64,000 bases of DNA. It comes from Polaribacter sp. MED152. GTDB taxonomy: Bacteria > Bacteroidota > Bacteroidia > Flavobacteriales > Flavobacteriaceae. Location of the stretch: contig NC_020830.1 in the NCBI RefSeq assembly GCF_000152945.2, forward strand, positions 2,366,501-2,430,500, in the 5' to 3' direction. The notes beneath the pieces were generated by a model. That model did no database searches. It was not told the origin of the DNA and worked only from the letters and a program-made list of their open reading frames with translations. Numbering within the stretch: position 1 is the first letter of the stretch; each line of letters begins with the position of its first letter. Below, piece after piece: positions 1 through 9,444 of this stretch. Position numbers and translations under genes: made by a program.

Positions 1-1
1 A

Positions 2-217
2 CCAGATAGAAATAGACTTAAAAGGTTAATGCGTGAAAGTTATCGTTTACAAAAAGAAATTGTTTACAATAATGCAGATAAGCCTTATGTTTTTATGATT
101 TCGTATCTTGGTAAAGAAGAAAAAGAGTATCATGAAATCTATACTAAAATGAACAAATTGTTGCATTTGTTTGTAAGTGAGATAAAAAACAAAAAAAACG
201 ATGAACATCAATCATAA
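2..217 (+). CDS. rnpA: Ribonuclease P protein component, C-terminal part (5' end outside window)
   Basis: Protein subunit of RNase P, which helps the catalytic RNA process tRNA 5' leaders. The reading frame is open back to the window edge. Its first visible residues, DRNRLKRLMRES, match the conserved basic RNR-x-KR-x-x-RE helix of the family, so an ATG at 29 would be internal and the true start lies upstream. About 71 residues are visible, against a usual total of about 115-130. The stop overlaps the next start by 17 bases, which suggests translational coupling to the S41 protease. Confidence 0.9.
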   Translation, partial: PDRNRLKRLMRESYRLQKEIVYNNADKPYVFMISYLGKEEKEYHEIYTKMNKLLHLFVSEIKNKKNDEHQS

Positions 218-1832
218 AAAGAAAATAGGCATTGTTGTATTTGTGGCAGTGCTTTTTTTATCATTTTCATTTAAATCTAAATTTTTTGAAGTAGCAAAAC
301 AGATTGAGATCTACAATTCTTTATTCAAGGAGTTAAATATGTATTATGTAGATGAAATTAATCCTGCAGATTTAACAGATAAAGTTATTAAAAACACCTT
401 AAAAGATTTAGATCCTTACACTAATTTTTATAACGAACAAGATGTTGAAGATGCTAAAATTAGAAGAGAAGGTGAGTATGCAGGAATTGGTGTTTCTGTG
501 TATTACACAAATCAAGGAATTCAAATTAAAGAAATTTACAAAGGGTTTTCTGCTGATAAATCTGGTTTAAAAGCAGGTGATATAGTTGTTTCTGTGGATG
601 GCCAATCATTAAAAAATATGGAGAGAGACGAACTTTCTATGTTTTTAAAAGGTACACCAAACACAAAGGTGAATGCCAAAATTTTAAGGCAAGGTCAAAT
701 TCTAGATAAAGTTTTGGTGAGAGAAAAGGTTGTTGTAAACCCTGTGCCTTTCTATCAAATGATAAACGAAGAGACTGGATACATTACCTTAACTCGATTT
801 AATAATAAAGCTTCCTCTGAAGTAAAAAAGGCTTTTATTGATTTGAAAGCCAAAGGAATGAAAAAATTGGTTTTTGATTTGCGTTCAAATCCTGGTGGAT
901 CGCTTTTAGAGGCTATAAATATTTCTAACTTTTTTGTACCAAAAGGCAAAACCATTGTAACAACAAAAGCAAAAATTAAAAAATGGAGTAATAATTATAA
1001 GGGTTCTAATGATCCTTTAGATTTAGAAATTCCGATTGTAATTTTAGTAAACGGAAGTTCTGCTTCAGCATCAGAAATTGTAAGCGGTTCTCTGCAAGAT
1101 TATGACAGAGCAGTTATTATGGGTCAGCGTTCTTTTGGTAAAGGTTTAGTTCAACGTCAAAAAGAACTTACCTATGGTACACAATTAAAACTAACTATTT
1201 CTAAATATTACACCCCTAGTGGAAGGTGTATACAAGAATTAGATTACACCAATAGAGATACTAAAACAGGTATTGTACCTAAGTTTTCTGATAGAGGTAT
1301 TAACGCTTTTAAAACGGCTAATGGAAGAACGGTTTATGATGGAGGAGGAATTATGCCAGATGTGGAAATTAAATTATCAGCTAAAACAGAGGCTACAGAT
1401 GCATTAATAGGCTCTAAAGCATTGTTTAATTTTGCCACAGACTACTATTATGAAAACACAAATATTGCAGATCCAGAAAACTATGTTTTTACAAAAACTG
1501 ATTTTAAAAAGTTTACGAATTATTTAGTTAGCGATACTACGTTTGTAACTCCACAAGAAAAAATGTTCGAAAAAGCATATTTAGCTACCGAAAACAATGC
1601 TATTGCTAAAGAATACCAAAACTTAAAAAACAGTTTAGTTGAACAAAAATTAAGTGCAATTAAGAAGAATGAAGATATACTTACAAATTTGTTGCAAGAA
1701 GAAATCTTGTTAAAATATTATTTTAAAGAAGGGGTTTATCAAAATAGAATTAAGAAGGATGAGGTTATTTCTCAGGCAGTTAATTTGCTTAATAATCAGC
1801 CAAAGTATAATCAAATATTATCAGGCAAATAA
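201..1832 (+). CDS. S41 family C-terminal processing peptidase (CtpA/Tsp-like)
   Basis: Periplasmic, membrane-anchored serine protease that trims or degrades envelope proteins from their C-termini. Seen: a hydrophobic anchor or signal at residues 8-24, a PDZ domain at about 90-170 (with EYAGIGVSV and GLKAGDIVVSVDG), and the S41 catalytic core at about 190-360. The Ser-Lys dyad fits S289 in SSASASEI and K314 in FGKGLVQ, with Q318 four residues on, which is the spacing known for Ctp proteases. The 543-residue length includes a C-terminal extension of about 150 residues, charged and probably helical. Its start lies within the rnpA 3' end. The substrate is unknown. Confidence 0.92.
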   Translation: MNINHKKKIGIVVFVAVLFLSFSFKSKFFEVAKQIEIYNSLFKELNMYYVDEINPADLTDKVIKNTLKDLDPYTNFYNEQDVEDAKIRREGEYAGIGVSVYYTNQGIQIKEIYKGFSADKSGLKAGDIVVSVDGQSLKNMERDELSMFLKGTPNTKVNAKILRQGQILDKVLVREKVVVNPVPFYQMINEETGYITLTRFNNKASSEVKKAFIDLKAKGMKKLVFDLRSNPGGSLLEAINISNFFVPKGKTIVTTKAKIKKWSNNYKGSNDPLDLEIPIVILVNGSSASASEIVSGSLQDYDRAVIMGQRSFGKGLVQRQKELTYGTQLKLTISKYYTPSGRCIQELDYTNRDTKTGIVPKFSDRGINAFKTANGRTVYDGGGIMPDVEIKLSAKTEATDALIGSKALFNFATDYYYENTNIADPENYVFTKTDFKKFTNYLVSDTTFVTPQEKMFEKAYLATENNAIAKEYQNLKNSLVEQKLSAIKKNEDILTNLLQEEILLKYYFKEGVYQNRIKKDEVISQAVNLLNNQPKYNQILSGK

Positions 1833-1835
1833 CTA

Positions 1836-1843
1836 TATATTTG
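1836..1843 (+). promoter_or_regulatory. Bacteroidota-type -7 element TATATTTG
   Basis: Exact match to TAnnTTTG, the -7 box of the Bacteroidota primary sigma factor, ending 16 bases before the DUF6909 ATG. No clear TTG -33 partner is visible at the expected distance. Confidence 0.6.
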
Positions 1844-1859
1844 CAAGACAAAATTTAGA

Positions 1860-3539
1860 ATGTTACATACCAAAAATATAGAGAGAACAAGGGCTCAAGA
1901 GTCTACAAATGCCATTGAAAAATTATACATTTCAATGCGACACCTATTTACAAGAGGTTTTTATAAACCAATGGGTGTTTCTGGAGAAACTTTACGAAAA
2001 TCGTTATTGTTATTACGTCCAGAAATTTACGGTTCTATTGCAGAAGAAAAAATTGAATTAGATGGTTTAGTTTATGTAATTGAAAGGTTGCCAGAAGGAA
2101 TTGAGCAATGTCAATTTATTAATTTAACTGCAGATGAAGGTTATAAAAACTCTCATTTTAAGGCAATAATTCCACCAAAAAGAAGAAGAAATTGCTACAG
2201 AATTGATAAAGATCAAATGAATATTGAAATTACCAGAGGTAGATCTGAGATTTATGATATTCTAACCCACTTAACATTTTTATTTATAGAGTCTCATAAA
2301 ATTCAAGAGCGAGTTTCTATTAATGAAGGTGAAGATTTTACCAGAGAATGGCTTCATTTAGAGGATGTTGTTTTACATCAAAAAGAAATATCCGAAGAAG
2401 AAAAAGAAGTAATTATTGTTCATTTGGGTAATATTTTAGGTAGAACTTTTGATGAAGTTTCTGCCACTTACAAGATTTTTTCAACAGAAGAAAATCCACA
2501 TAAATTTTTCGGATTAATTTATTGGTTAGGAAAATTAGCCATTAAAGAAGTGCTTGAAAGTAAAAAAAGAACAGTAACCTTTAGCTCACTATTAATAGAA
2601 GAAATTGGGCATCATATTTATGGTGAAATTTGGGCAAATGACATCAAACATATTTTAAAAGAATATCAATTATTAGAAAGACCTTTGCATATTATAAGTG
2701 CAAATATGCACAGTGTTCTTAATTCTATTTATGCAAAAGGAGCTTTGCCAAAAGAAGCAGAAAGTCATAAAGAATTTGAACTTTATCAACTTTTAAGTAA
2801 TTCAGATAGTAAACCATTGCAAAAGAAAGTGATGGATTATGCTTCAAAAAATGGTTTGATTTACGTTAAAGATACTTCAGGTACCAATATTAATGTACAA
2901 ATTATTGATACAGATAAAATAAATTTTAATGATTCTCCGTTTCAAAAACAGCATTCTTTAGAAGAGAAACCTGTAATTATTGTTATGGATTATGCTTTTG
3001 GTGAACAAGCTTATGAAACGATGGACGAATTGTTAAAGCCATATGAAGCAGATGCAGAAAAAGTTCACTTAGATGTTAAATCTATTTCAATTATGGGTAA
3101 AGCTGGTATTTTAGAAGGTGGTAAAGGAGATATAATGATTCCTTCTGCCCATATTTTTGAAGGTACAGCAGATAATTATCCTTTTAAAAATGAACTTAAG
3201 AAAGAAGATTTAGAGGGTTTTGGAGTAAAAGTTTTTGATGGTTCTATGATTTCTGTTTTAGGTACATCTTTACAGAATAAAGATTTATTAAAATTCTTTC
3301 ATGATTCTACATGGAATGTAATTGGTTTAGAGATGGAGGGTGCACATTACCAAAAGGCAATTCAGTCTGCATCTAAAATTAGAGGTAATATTTCTGAAGA
3401 TGTAAAAGTAAGATATGCTTATTATGCCTCAGATAACCCTCTGGAAACAGGAGCAACATTGGCTTCTGGAGGATTGGGGATGACAGGTGTTACACCAACA
3501 TATGCCATAACACAGAGAATTCTCGAACAAATATTTTAA
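1860..3539 (+). CDS. DUF6909 family protein with nucleoside phosphorylase/nucleosidase-like C-terminus
   Basis: Conserved Bacteroidota protein recognised as the DUF6909 type; no function is established that I know of. The N-terminal ~365 residues are an unfamiliar mixed helical region (start MLHTKNIERTRAQES). From about residue 370 to 559 the sequence looks like the NP-1 fold of nucleoside phosphorylases and AMP nucleosidases. It has a Rossmann-like strand EKPVIIVMDYAFGEQ, an E-M-E motif at 491-493 in GLEMEGAHY, and D525 in YYASDNP, which could be the ribose-binding acid pair and the purine-binding Asp. That assignment is my inference. It probably has its own promoter at 1836-1843 and is separated by 27 bases from the chain-length regulator. 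Confidence 0.75.
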   Translation: MLHTKNIERTRAQESTNAIEKLYISMRHLFTRGFYKPMGVSGETLRKSLLLLRPEIYGSIAEEKIELDGLVYVIERLPEGIEQCQFINLTADEGYKNSHFKAIIPPKRRRNCYRIDKDQMNIEITRGRSEIYDILTHLTFLFIESHKIQERVSINEGEDFTREWLHLEDVVLHQKEISEEEKEVIIVHLGNILGRTFDEVSATYKIFSTEENPHKFFGLIYWLGKLAIKEVLESKKRTVTFSSLLIEEIGHHIYGEIWANDIKHILKEYQLLERPLHIISANMHSVLNSIYAKGALPKEAESHKEFELYQLLSNSDSKPLQKKVMDYASKNGLIYVKDTSGTNINVQIIDTDKINFNDSPFQKQHSLEEKPVIIVMDYAFGEQAYETMDELLKPYEADAEKVHLDVKSISIMGKAGILEGGKGDIMIPSAHIFEGTADNYPFKNELKKEDLEGFGVKVFDGSMISVLGTSLQNKDLLKFFHDSTWNVIGLEMEGAHYQKAIQSASKIRGNISEDVKVRYAYYASDNPLETGATLASGGLGMTGVTPTYAITQRILEQIF

Positions 3540-3566
3540 ATTAAACTAGCTTTAATATATAGTAAT

Positions 3567-4613
3567 ATGTCAACAAATCAACCAAACAATAAAAACGAAG
3601 AAGAAGTAGATTTAGGATCATTATTTGTAATTATTGGTAAAGGATTCAAAAACTTTTTCAATTTTATTGGTAATATCTTTAAAGGGATTTTCGACTTTTT
3701 TATCGTTATTCTTTTATTTCTAAGATCTAATTTTATCAAAATTTCTGGGGCTTTACTTCTAGGAATTATTGTTGGTTTCATTTTTGAGACCTCAAAACCA
3801 GATTCTTTTGGCTCAGAAATGATACTTCAACCAAACTTTAAAAGTTCTAGACAGCTCTACAATAACATTAATTTTTATAATGATCTTGTAAAACAGAAAG
3901 ATACAGCAGCGCTTCAAAAAGTATTTAATTTAGATAAAGCTGAGGCAGCTTCATTACAAAAATTTACCATTGAGCCAATTAGGGTTGAGAACGATATTAT
4001 AAATGCTTACGATCAATTAGTTTTAGAGGTAGACACTTTAACCATTAAAAGTTACGAATTTGAAACTTTTAAAAATTCGTTTACAGACTATGATTATAAT
4101 TTTCACAAGATTAATGTAGTCGCTCAAAAAAATGATGTTTTTGATAAGTTAGATGAGGTTATAATTTCATCTGTTGTAAATAATAAATATTTCAAAAGAT
4201 TTAAAGAACTAACCAATGAGAATCTAAACAGAAAAGATTCCTTATATCGTAAAAATTTAGTTCAGTTAGATTCTTTGAGAAGGGTCTATATGCAGGTAAT
4301 GCTAGAAGAAGCTAAAAACCCAAATTCAGGAACAAGTATAGATTTAGGTTCAACTGCAACTAAAACCACAAATGAATTAGAGCTTTTTAATACGAATAGA
4401 AGACTTAATTCAGATCTAGAAGAAATATCAGAAGAGAAATCAAAAAATTACGAAGTAATCAATGTAATTTCTAATTTTCAACCTATTGGTCATGAATTTA
4501 AAGAGGTTACCAAAAATTATGCATTTTTAGTAGGTATTGCATTTGCAGGTCTAATGATCTTAATACTTCTGTTAATTAAATTGAATAGGTATTTAGAAAA
4601 CTATAATAAATAG
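3567..4613 (+). CDS. Chain-length determinant (Wzz/PCP)-like inner membrane protein
   Basis: Likely polysaccharide co-polymerase controlling glycan chain length in a Wzx/Wzy pathway. Seen: a soluble N-terminus, a hydrophobic segment at about 42-74, a long periplasmic region with helical, charged stretches, and a C-terminal membrane segment at about 319-338 followed by a short basic tail. This two-helix layout with a large periplasmic domain is the PCP architecture; no kinase domain is fused. The sequence is poorly conserved, so the call rests on topology and on position at the head of the polysaccharide cluster, 2 bases before rmlB. Confidence 0.7.
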   Translation: MSTNQPNNKNEEEVDLGSLFVIIGKGFKNFFNFIGNIFKGIFDFFIVILLFLRSNFIKISGALLLGIIVGFIFETSKPDSFGSEMILQPNFKSSRQLYNNINFYNDLVKQKDTAALQKVFNLDKAEAASLQKFTIEPIRVENDIINAYDQLVLEVDTLTIKSYEFETFKNSFTDYDYNFHKINVVAQKNDVFDKLDEVIISSVVNNKYFKRFKELTNENLNRKDSLYRKNLVQLDSLRRVYMQVMLEEAKNPNSGTSIDLGSTATKTTNELELFNTNRRLNSDLEEISEEKSKNYEVINVISNFQPIGHEFKEVTKNYAFLVGIAFAGLMILILLLIKLNRYLENYNK

Positions 4614-4615
4614 CT

Positions 4616-5623
4616 ATGAAATCACTTTTAATCACTGGTGGAGCAGGCTTTATTGGCTCTAATTTTATACCCTATTTTTTAGAAAATAATAAAGATGTAA
4701 AGGTTGTAAATTTAGACTTGTTAACTTACGCTGGTAATTTAGAGAATTTAAAGGAAATTGAAGATCACGATAATTATGATTTTGTAGAAGGTGATATTTG
4801 CGATAGAAAATTAGTAGAATCACTTTTTAATAAACATAATTTTGATGGAGTAATTCATTTTGCAGCAGAATCTCATGTAGATAATTCCATTGAAAACCCA
4901 GATGCATTTGTAAGAACCAATGTCTTTGGAACGTTTAATATAATTGATGTTGCAAAGAACTTTTGGATGCATTCTCCATTTCAATTTAATGAAGGTTTTG
5001 AAAATTCTAGGTTCCATCATATTTCTACAGACGAAGTTTATGGTACATTAGGAGATTCAGGCTTATTTACAGAAAAAACACCTTATTCACCCAATAGTCC
5101 TTATAGTGCTTCAAAAGCATCTTCAGATTTTTTGGTGAGAAGCTATTTTCATACGTATGGTATGAATGTAATTACAACAAATTGTTCTAATAATTATGGT
5201 CCTAAACAGCATAATGAAAAGTTAATACCCACCATTATTAGAAAAGCTTTATCGAATGATAAAATCCCCATTTATGGAGATGGAAAAAATATTAGAGATT
5301 GGTTATATGTTTTAGATCATTGTAGAGGCATTGATTTGGTGTATAAAAACGGTAAGTTCGGTGATACCTACAATATTGGGGGTAGAAATGAAAGAGACAA
5401 CTTATATATTGCCAATAAAATTTGTGAGATTTTAGATGAAGTTCAACCTAAAAATGAATCTTATAAAAATCAAATTAGTTTTGTAAAAGACAGACCTGGT
5501 CATGATTTTAGATATGCTATAGATGCTGATAAAATAGAGCGTGAATTAGGCTGGAAAGCTCAAGAAAATTTTGAATCAGGAATCAAAAAAACTATTGAGT
5601 GGTATTTAAAAAAATATCAATAA
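4616..5623 (+). CDS. rfbB: dTDP-glucose 4,6-dehydratase
   Basis: Converts dTDP-glucose to dTDP-4-keto-6-deoxyglucose, the second step of dTDP-rhamnose synthesis. This is an extended SDR enzyme: the NAD-binding GGAGFIG lies at residues 8-14, the STDEVYG segment contains T138, D139 and E140, and the catalytic YxxxK pair is Y163/K167. The 335-residue length is normal. It is tightly packed with the chain-length gene before it and rmlA after it. The usual marker [11 protein letters not shown] near the C-terminus is present. Cytoplasmic. Confidence 0.96.
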   Translation: MKSLLITGGAGFIGSNFIPYFLENNKDVKVVNLDLLTYAGNLENLKEIEDHDNYDFVEGDICDRKLVESLFNKHNFDGVIHFAAESHVDNSIENPDAFVRTNVFGTFNIIDVAKNFWMHSPFQFNEGFENSRFHHISTDEVYGTLGDSGLFTEKTPYSPNSPYSASKASSDFLVRSYFHTYGMNVITTNCSNNYGPKQHNEKLIPTIIRKALSNDKIPIYGDGKNIRDWLYVLDHCRGIDLVYKNGKFGDTYNIGGRNERDNLYIANKICEILDEVQPKNESYKNQISFVKDRPGHDFRYAIDADKIERELGWKAQENFESGIKKTIEWYLKKYQ

Positions 5624-5627
5624 AATT

Positions 5628-6482
5628 ATGAAAGGAATAGTTTTAGCAGGAGGTTCAGGTACAAGATTGCATCCACTTACGTTAGCCATAAGCAAGCAAT
5701 TAATGCCTGTTTATGACAAACCTATGATATATTACCCAATTTCTACCTTAATTTCTGCAGGTATCAGTCAAATATTAATTATATCTACACCAAAAGATCT
5801 TCCACTTTTTAAAGATCTTCTTGGAGATGGAAGTAAAATTGGATGTCAATTTGAGTACGCAGTTCAGGAAAGTCCAAATGGTTTAGCAGAGGCATTTATT
5901 ATTGGAGAAAAATTTATTGGCGATGATGCTGTAGCTTTAATTTTAGGCGATAATATTTTCTATGGATCTGGTTTGGCAAAACTGCTCAAAGAAAACACGA
6001 ATCCAAAAGGAGGAATTGTATATGCTTATCATGTAAACGATCCAGAAAGATATGGTGTTGTTGAATTTGATGATGATAACAAGGCTATTTCTATTGAAGA
6101 AAAGCCAGATCATCCGAAATCTAATTACGCAGTTCCTGGAATCTATTTTTATGATAACAAGGTTGTTGCAATTGCAAAAAATATACAACCAAGTAAAAGA
6201 GGTGAATTAGAAATTACAGAAGTAAATAATGTATATCTAAAAAAAGGAAAACTTTCTGTAGAAATCTTAGATAGAGGTACAGCATGGTTAGATACAGGAA
6301 CTTTTAACTCTTTAATGCAAGCAGGTCAATTTGTTCAGGTTATAGAAGAGAGGCAAGGCTTAAAAGTGGGTTCAATCGAAGAAGCAGCTTTTAGAGCAGG
6401 TTTTATAAGTAAAAAAGAAATGATAGCGATCTCAGAACCCTTGCTAAAAAGTGGATATTCTAACAATTTGTATAAGATATAA
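5628..6482 (+). CDS. rfbA: Glucose-1-phosphate thymidylyltransferase
   Basis: Joins dTTP and glucose-1-phosphate to make dTDP-glucose, feeding RfbB. Seen: the nucleotidyltransferase signature [11 protein letters not shown] at residues 8-18, a conserved EKP in [11 protein letters not shown], and [14 protein letters not shown]. The 284-residue length without a left-handed helix tail is typical of RmlA. It lies 4 bases after rfbB, and its TAA overlaps the rfbC ATG by one base (TAATG). Confidence 0.96.
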   Translation: MKGIVLAGGSGTRLHPLTLAISKQLMPVYDKPMIYYPISTLISAGISQILIISTPKDLPLFKDLLGDGSKIGCQFEYAVQESPNGLAEAFIIGEKFIGDDAVALILGDNIFYGSGLAKLLKENTNPKGGIVYAYHVNDPERYGVVEFDDDNKAISIEEKPDHPKSNYAVPGIYFYDNKVVAIAKNIQPSKRGELEITEVNNVYLKKGKLSVEILDRGTAWLDTGTFNSLMQAGQFVQVIEERQGLKVGSIEEAAFRAGFISKKEMIAISEPLLKSGYSNNLYKI

Positions 6483-7012
6483 TGAAAGTTACAGAAACAT
6501 ATTTAAAAGGTTGTTTTGTTATAGAACCAACAGTTTATAAAGATGAAAGAGGAACCTTTGTGGAAAGCTTTAACCAACAAGAGTTTGAAAAGGCTATAGG
6601 CACTACAGTTAATTTTGTTCAAGATAATGAGTCAGTTTCTAAAAAAGGTGTTATTCGTGCTTTACATATGCAGAAAGAGCCTTATTCTCAAGCAAAGTTA
6701 GTACGTGTAGTAAAAGGAAGGGTTTTAGATGTAGCCGTCGATTGTAGAAAAGACTCTCCAACTTTTGGTCAACATTTTTCCATTGAATTATCTAGAGAAA
6801 ATGGGAAACAACTTTTTATTCCAAGAAATTTTCTACATGGTTTTTCAACATTAGAAGATGATACTATATTTAATTATAAATGTGATAATTATTATCAAAG
6901 AGGCTCTGAATTAGGTATTATTTATAACGATGCAACTTTGGGAATTGACTGGAAAATAGGAAGTGAGGAGATAATATTGTCAGAGAAAGATGCTATTTTA
7001 GGAGCATTTTAA
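6482..7012 (+). CDS. rfbC: dTDP-4-dehydrorhamnose 3,5-epimerase
   Basis: Epimerises C3 and C5 of dTDP-4-keto-6-deoxyglucose, third step toward dTDP-L-rhamnose. Cupin-fold RmlC of normal length (176 aa). H62 in IRALHMQ and Y132 in FNYKCDN fit the catalytic His and Tyr, and K72 and LFIPRNFLHGF are further family landmarks. Translationally coupled to rfbA. The reductase RfbD, needed to finish dTDP-L-rhamnose, is not encoded anywhere in this window, so either rfbD is elsewhere or the keto-sugar goes to another product. Confidence 0.94.
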   Translation: MKVTETYLKGCFVIEPTVYKDERGTFVESFNQQEFEKAIGTTVNFVQDNESVSKKGVIRALHMQKEPYSQAKLVRVVKGRVLDVAVDCRKDSPTFGQHFSIELSRENGKQLFIPRNFLHGFSTLEDDTIFNYKCDNYYQRGSELGIIYNDATLGIDWKIGSEEIILSEKDAILGAF

Positions 7013-7069
7013 AAATAATTAGTTTATCTATATGAAGTTGGTTCTTCTTATCGCAAAAATCACAAGCTA

Positions 7070-8506
7070 TTGAAGTTAATAAAGAAAAACTTTATTTATA
7101 ATAATTTATATAACCTCGTAAATTTATTAATTCCATTAATTATTTTTCCTTATATCTCGAGGATTTTTGGTCCTGTAGGTTTGGGTAAAATAAGTTTTAC
7201 AATTTCATTGGTAAGTACTTTTGTAATTATTAGTTCTCTAGGTATTCCAATTTATGGAATAAGAGAAATTTCAAAAGTTAAAAATGATAAGATATTATTA
7301 TCCAAAACTTTTATCGAAGTTTTTAGCATTCAACTTATATGGCTAATAATTATCATGTTATTTTATGGCATTTGGATTAGTTTCACTAATACTTTTCAAG
7401 GAGACTATATTTTAAAAATAGTGTCTTTTTTTCATTTAGTAGGGTTAGTTTGTATTATTAATTGGTTTTATCAAGGAATAGAAAATTATAGATTTGTAAC
7501 AATTGTTAATGTTGGAATTAAATTTTTAACAATAATTTTAGTTTTTCTTTTTGTTAATAATGAAGACCAATATTGGCTTTACTACTGTATTTTAGTAGGT
7601 CCAATTTTTTTAGCGTTTATATTAAGCCTTATAAACACCAAACAGCATCTAATTTTTTCTTTAAAAAATCTTTCTCTAAAAAAACACGTAAAATCAATTG
7701 GAATTATATTTGCTACACAAGTTGCAATAGGTGTATATACCAATTTAAGTATTGTTTTCTTAAAATACTTTTCTAATGATGAACAAGTGGGTTTTTTTAC
7801 TCCAGCTTTAAGATTAGTTAAAATTTCTACGACTGTAATTACGGCTTTAGGCATTGTTTTAATACCTAAAATAACTGAGTTTGTTAAGAATAATAATATA
7901 ACAGAATGTAATCTTATAATAGTAAAGTCTATTAAGTATACTTTTTTGGTGTCTAGCCCTTTAGTGGTTTTAATTTATTTAAATGCCAATGAGATAATAT
8001 TAATCTTTGCAGGAGAGAATTTTAACCAATCTATTGTATTGTTAAAATATTTAACTCCACTTATAATTTTTATAGGGCTTAGCAATATTTTTGGGTTGCA
8101 AATTTTAATACCTTTTCACAAAGAAAAATTGTATTTGTATGCGGTTGTATTAGGTTCTGTATTTAGCATATTTTTAAACTATTTTTTAATGACAACTCTA
8201 CAGTCAAAAGGGGCGGTTTATGCTATTTTAATAACAGAATTTATTATTGCACTTTGCACTGGCTTTTATGCTATTAAAACGTTGTCTTTTAGGTACCCTT
8301 TTAAAACAATTTTAATTTATGTCTTTCTGTCGTTATTATTTATACCTATTACATTATTTACAGGAGTTTATTTTAAAGGTTGGGTTTTATTAATTGTAAA
8401 TTTCGGGAGCTGTTTTTTGCTTTACTTTTTTGGTTTAATTTTATTTAACGAACGGTTTTTTATCGATAAAATATTTTATCCAGTTTTTAAGATTCAAATA
8501 AAATGA
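7070..8506 (+). CDS. Wzx-type polysaccharide flippase
   Basis: Multi-spanning MOP/PST-family flippase expected to move undecaprenyl-linked repeat units across the inner membrane. 478 residues, about 12-14 hydrophobic helices; the N-terminus KKNFIYNNLYNLVNLL followed by PLIIFPYISRIFGPVGLGK is the typical Wzx opening. The start is a TTG at 7070; no in-frame ATG lies upstream. A 13-codon reading frame (7032-7073) ends overlapping this TTG. The gene is very AT-rich. Its last codons overlap the next gene through ATGA. Confidence 0.88.
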   Translation: MKLIKKNFIYNNLYNLVNLLIPLIIFPYISRIFGPVGLGKISFTISLVSTFVIISSLGIPIYGIREISKVKNDKILLSKTFIEVFSIQLIWLIIIMLFYGIWISFTNTFQGDYILKIVSFFHLVGLVCIINWFYQGIENYRFVTIVNVGIKFLTIILVFLFVNNEDQYWLYYCILVGPIFLAFILSLINTKQHLIFSLKNLSLKKHVKSIGIIFATQVAIGVYTNLSIVFLKYFSNDEQVGFFTPALRLVKISTTVITALGIVLIPKITEFVKNNNITECNLIIVKSIKYTFLVSSPLVVLIYLNANEIILIFAGENFNQSIVLLKYLTPLIIFIGLSNIFGLQILIPFHKEKLYLYAVVLGSVFSIFLNYFLMTTLQSKGAVYAILITEFIIALCTGFYAIKTLSFRYPFKTILIYVFLSLLFIPITLFTGVYFKGWVLLIVNFGSCFLLYFFGLILFNERFFIDKIFYPVFKIQIK

Positions 8507-9444
8507 TTGTAACAGCAGTGATTGTAACTTACGGAGATAGATTTTGTTTTTTAGAAAAAGTTATTTTTTCTTTAATAGAAGAAAATGTCGATAAAATTGT
8601 TGTAGTTTTAAATGGTATTCTAAAAAGTAGTAAAGACAAGATTTTTCTTTTACAAAAAAACTATCCAGAAATTCATTTATTAGATCTAGGCATTAATACA
8701 GGTTCTGCAGGAGGTTTTTATAATGGAATAAAAAAAGCAATAAAATTACAAACCGATTTCATTTGGTTGTTAGATGATGATAACAAACCAGAAAAAGAAG
8801 CCCTTCATAACTTACTTAAAAACACTAGTGATATAGCTTTTAATCATCAAAAAGATGCACTTTTATCTTTCCGAAAAGATAGACCTTTATATTTATCTGC
8901 TAAAAATAATAATAATGGAAGTTTAATGCTAAAAGAACAAAATGCTGCTTTAGGTTTTTCAGTGTTTAGTAGTAAAACATCATTTTCTAATTATAACAAA
9001 AAAGGTTTAAAGGTAGCCCCTTATGGGGGTCTTTTTTTTCATAAAGATTTAATTGATAAAATAGGTTTGCCAGATCAATCTTATTTTTTATATGGTGATG
9101 ACTTTGATTTTTCTATTAGAATATCTAAAAATAATGGGAAAATTTTATTGGTTGAAGAAAGTGAAATAACTGATATAGAAAAATCTTTTCATCTTAAAGA
9201 AAAAAAGTGGTACCAAACTAGATTTCATTTAACAGATAATTATCTATTAATAGAGTACTCTGTTAAAAACGGAATTGTTTTTGAGTTGAGTCATATTGTG
9301 AAATTAAAATTAAATTATATTATAAACCTTTTTCTATATTCTTTAATAGTTAGTTTTTTACTATTGTTATCTTTAGAGCTTAAAAAGACTAAGGCTTTTT
9401 TAAAAGGTGTATTTCGAGGATATGCTAAAGCAAATAAAAGTTAA
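8503..9444 (+). CDS. Glycosyltransferase family 2 (GlfT2/rhamnosyltransferase-like)
   Basis: Adds a sugar to the lipid-linked repeat unit on the cytoplasmic face. GT-A fold: start VTAVIVTYGDR, nucleotide-binding LGINTGSAGGFYNGI, metal-binding WLLDDDNKPE at about residue 90, and an acceptor or catalytic motif FLYGDDFDFSIR at about 200. These resemble the galactofuranosyl/rhamnosyl branch of GT2. A C-terminal hydrophobic segment (about 270-290) suggests membrane anchoring. It overlaps wzx by four bases and directly abuts the polymerase gene. The sugar donor cannot be told from sequence. Confidence 0.85.
   Translation: MIVTAVIVTYGDRFCFLEKVIFSLIEENVDKIVVVLNGILKSSKDKIFLLQKNYPEIHLLDLGINTGSAGGFYNGIKKAIKLQTDFIWLLDDDNKPEKEALHNLLKNTSDIAFNHQKDALLSFRKDRPLYLSAKNNNNGSLMLKEQNAALGFSVFSSKTSFSNYNKKGLKVAPYGGLFFHKDLIDKIGLPDQSYFLYGDDFDFSIRISKNNGKILLVEESEITDIEKSFHLKEKKWYQTRFHLTDNYLLIEYSVKNGIVFELSHIVKLKLNYIINLFLYSLIVSFLLLLSLELKKTKAFLKGVFRGYAKANKS

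Noticed and set aside
29..217. Stand-alone 62-residue gene beginning at ATG 29
   Set aside because: The frame is open to the window edge and the upstream residues complete the RNase P protein signature, so this is the end of rnpA.
7573..7776. 67-codon plus-strand reading frame inside the flippase gene
   Set aside because: It lies wholly within wzx in another frame, and the flippase frame has the family signature throughout.
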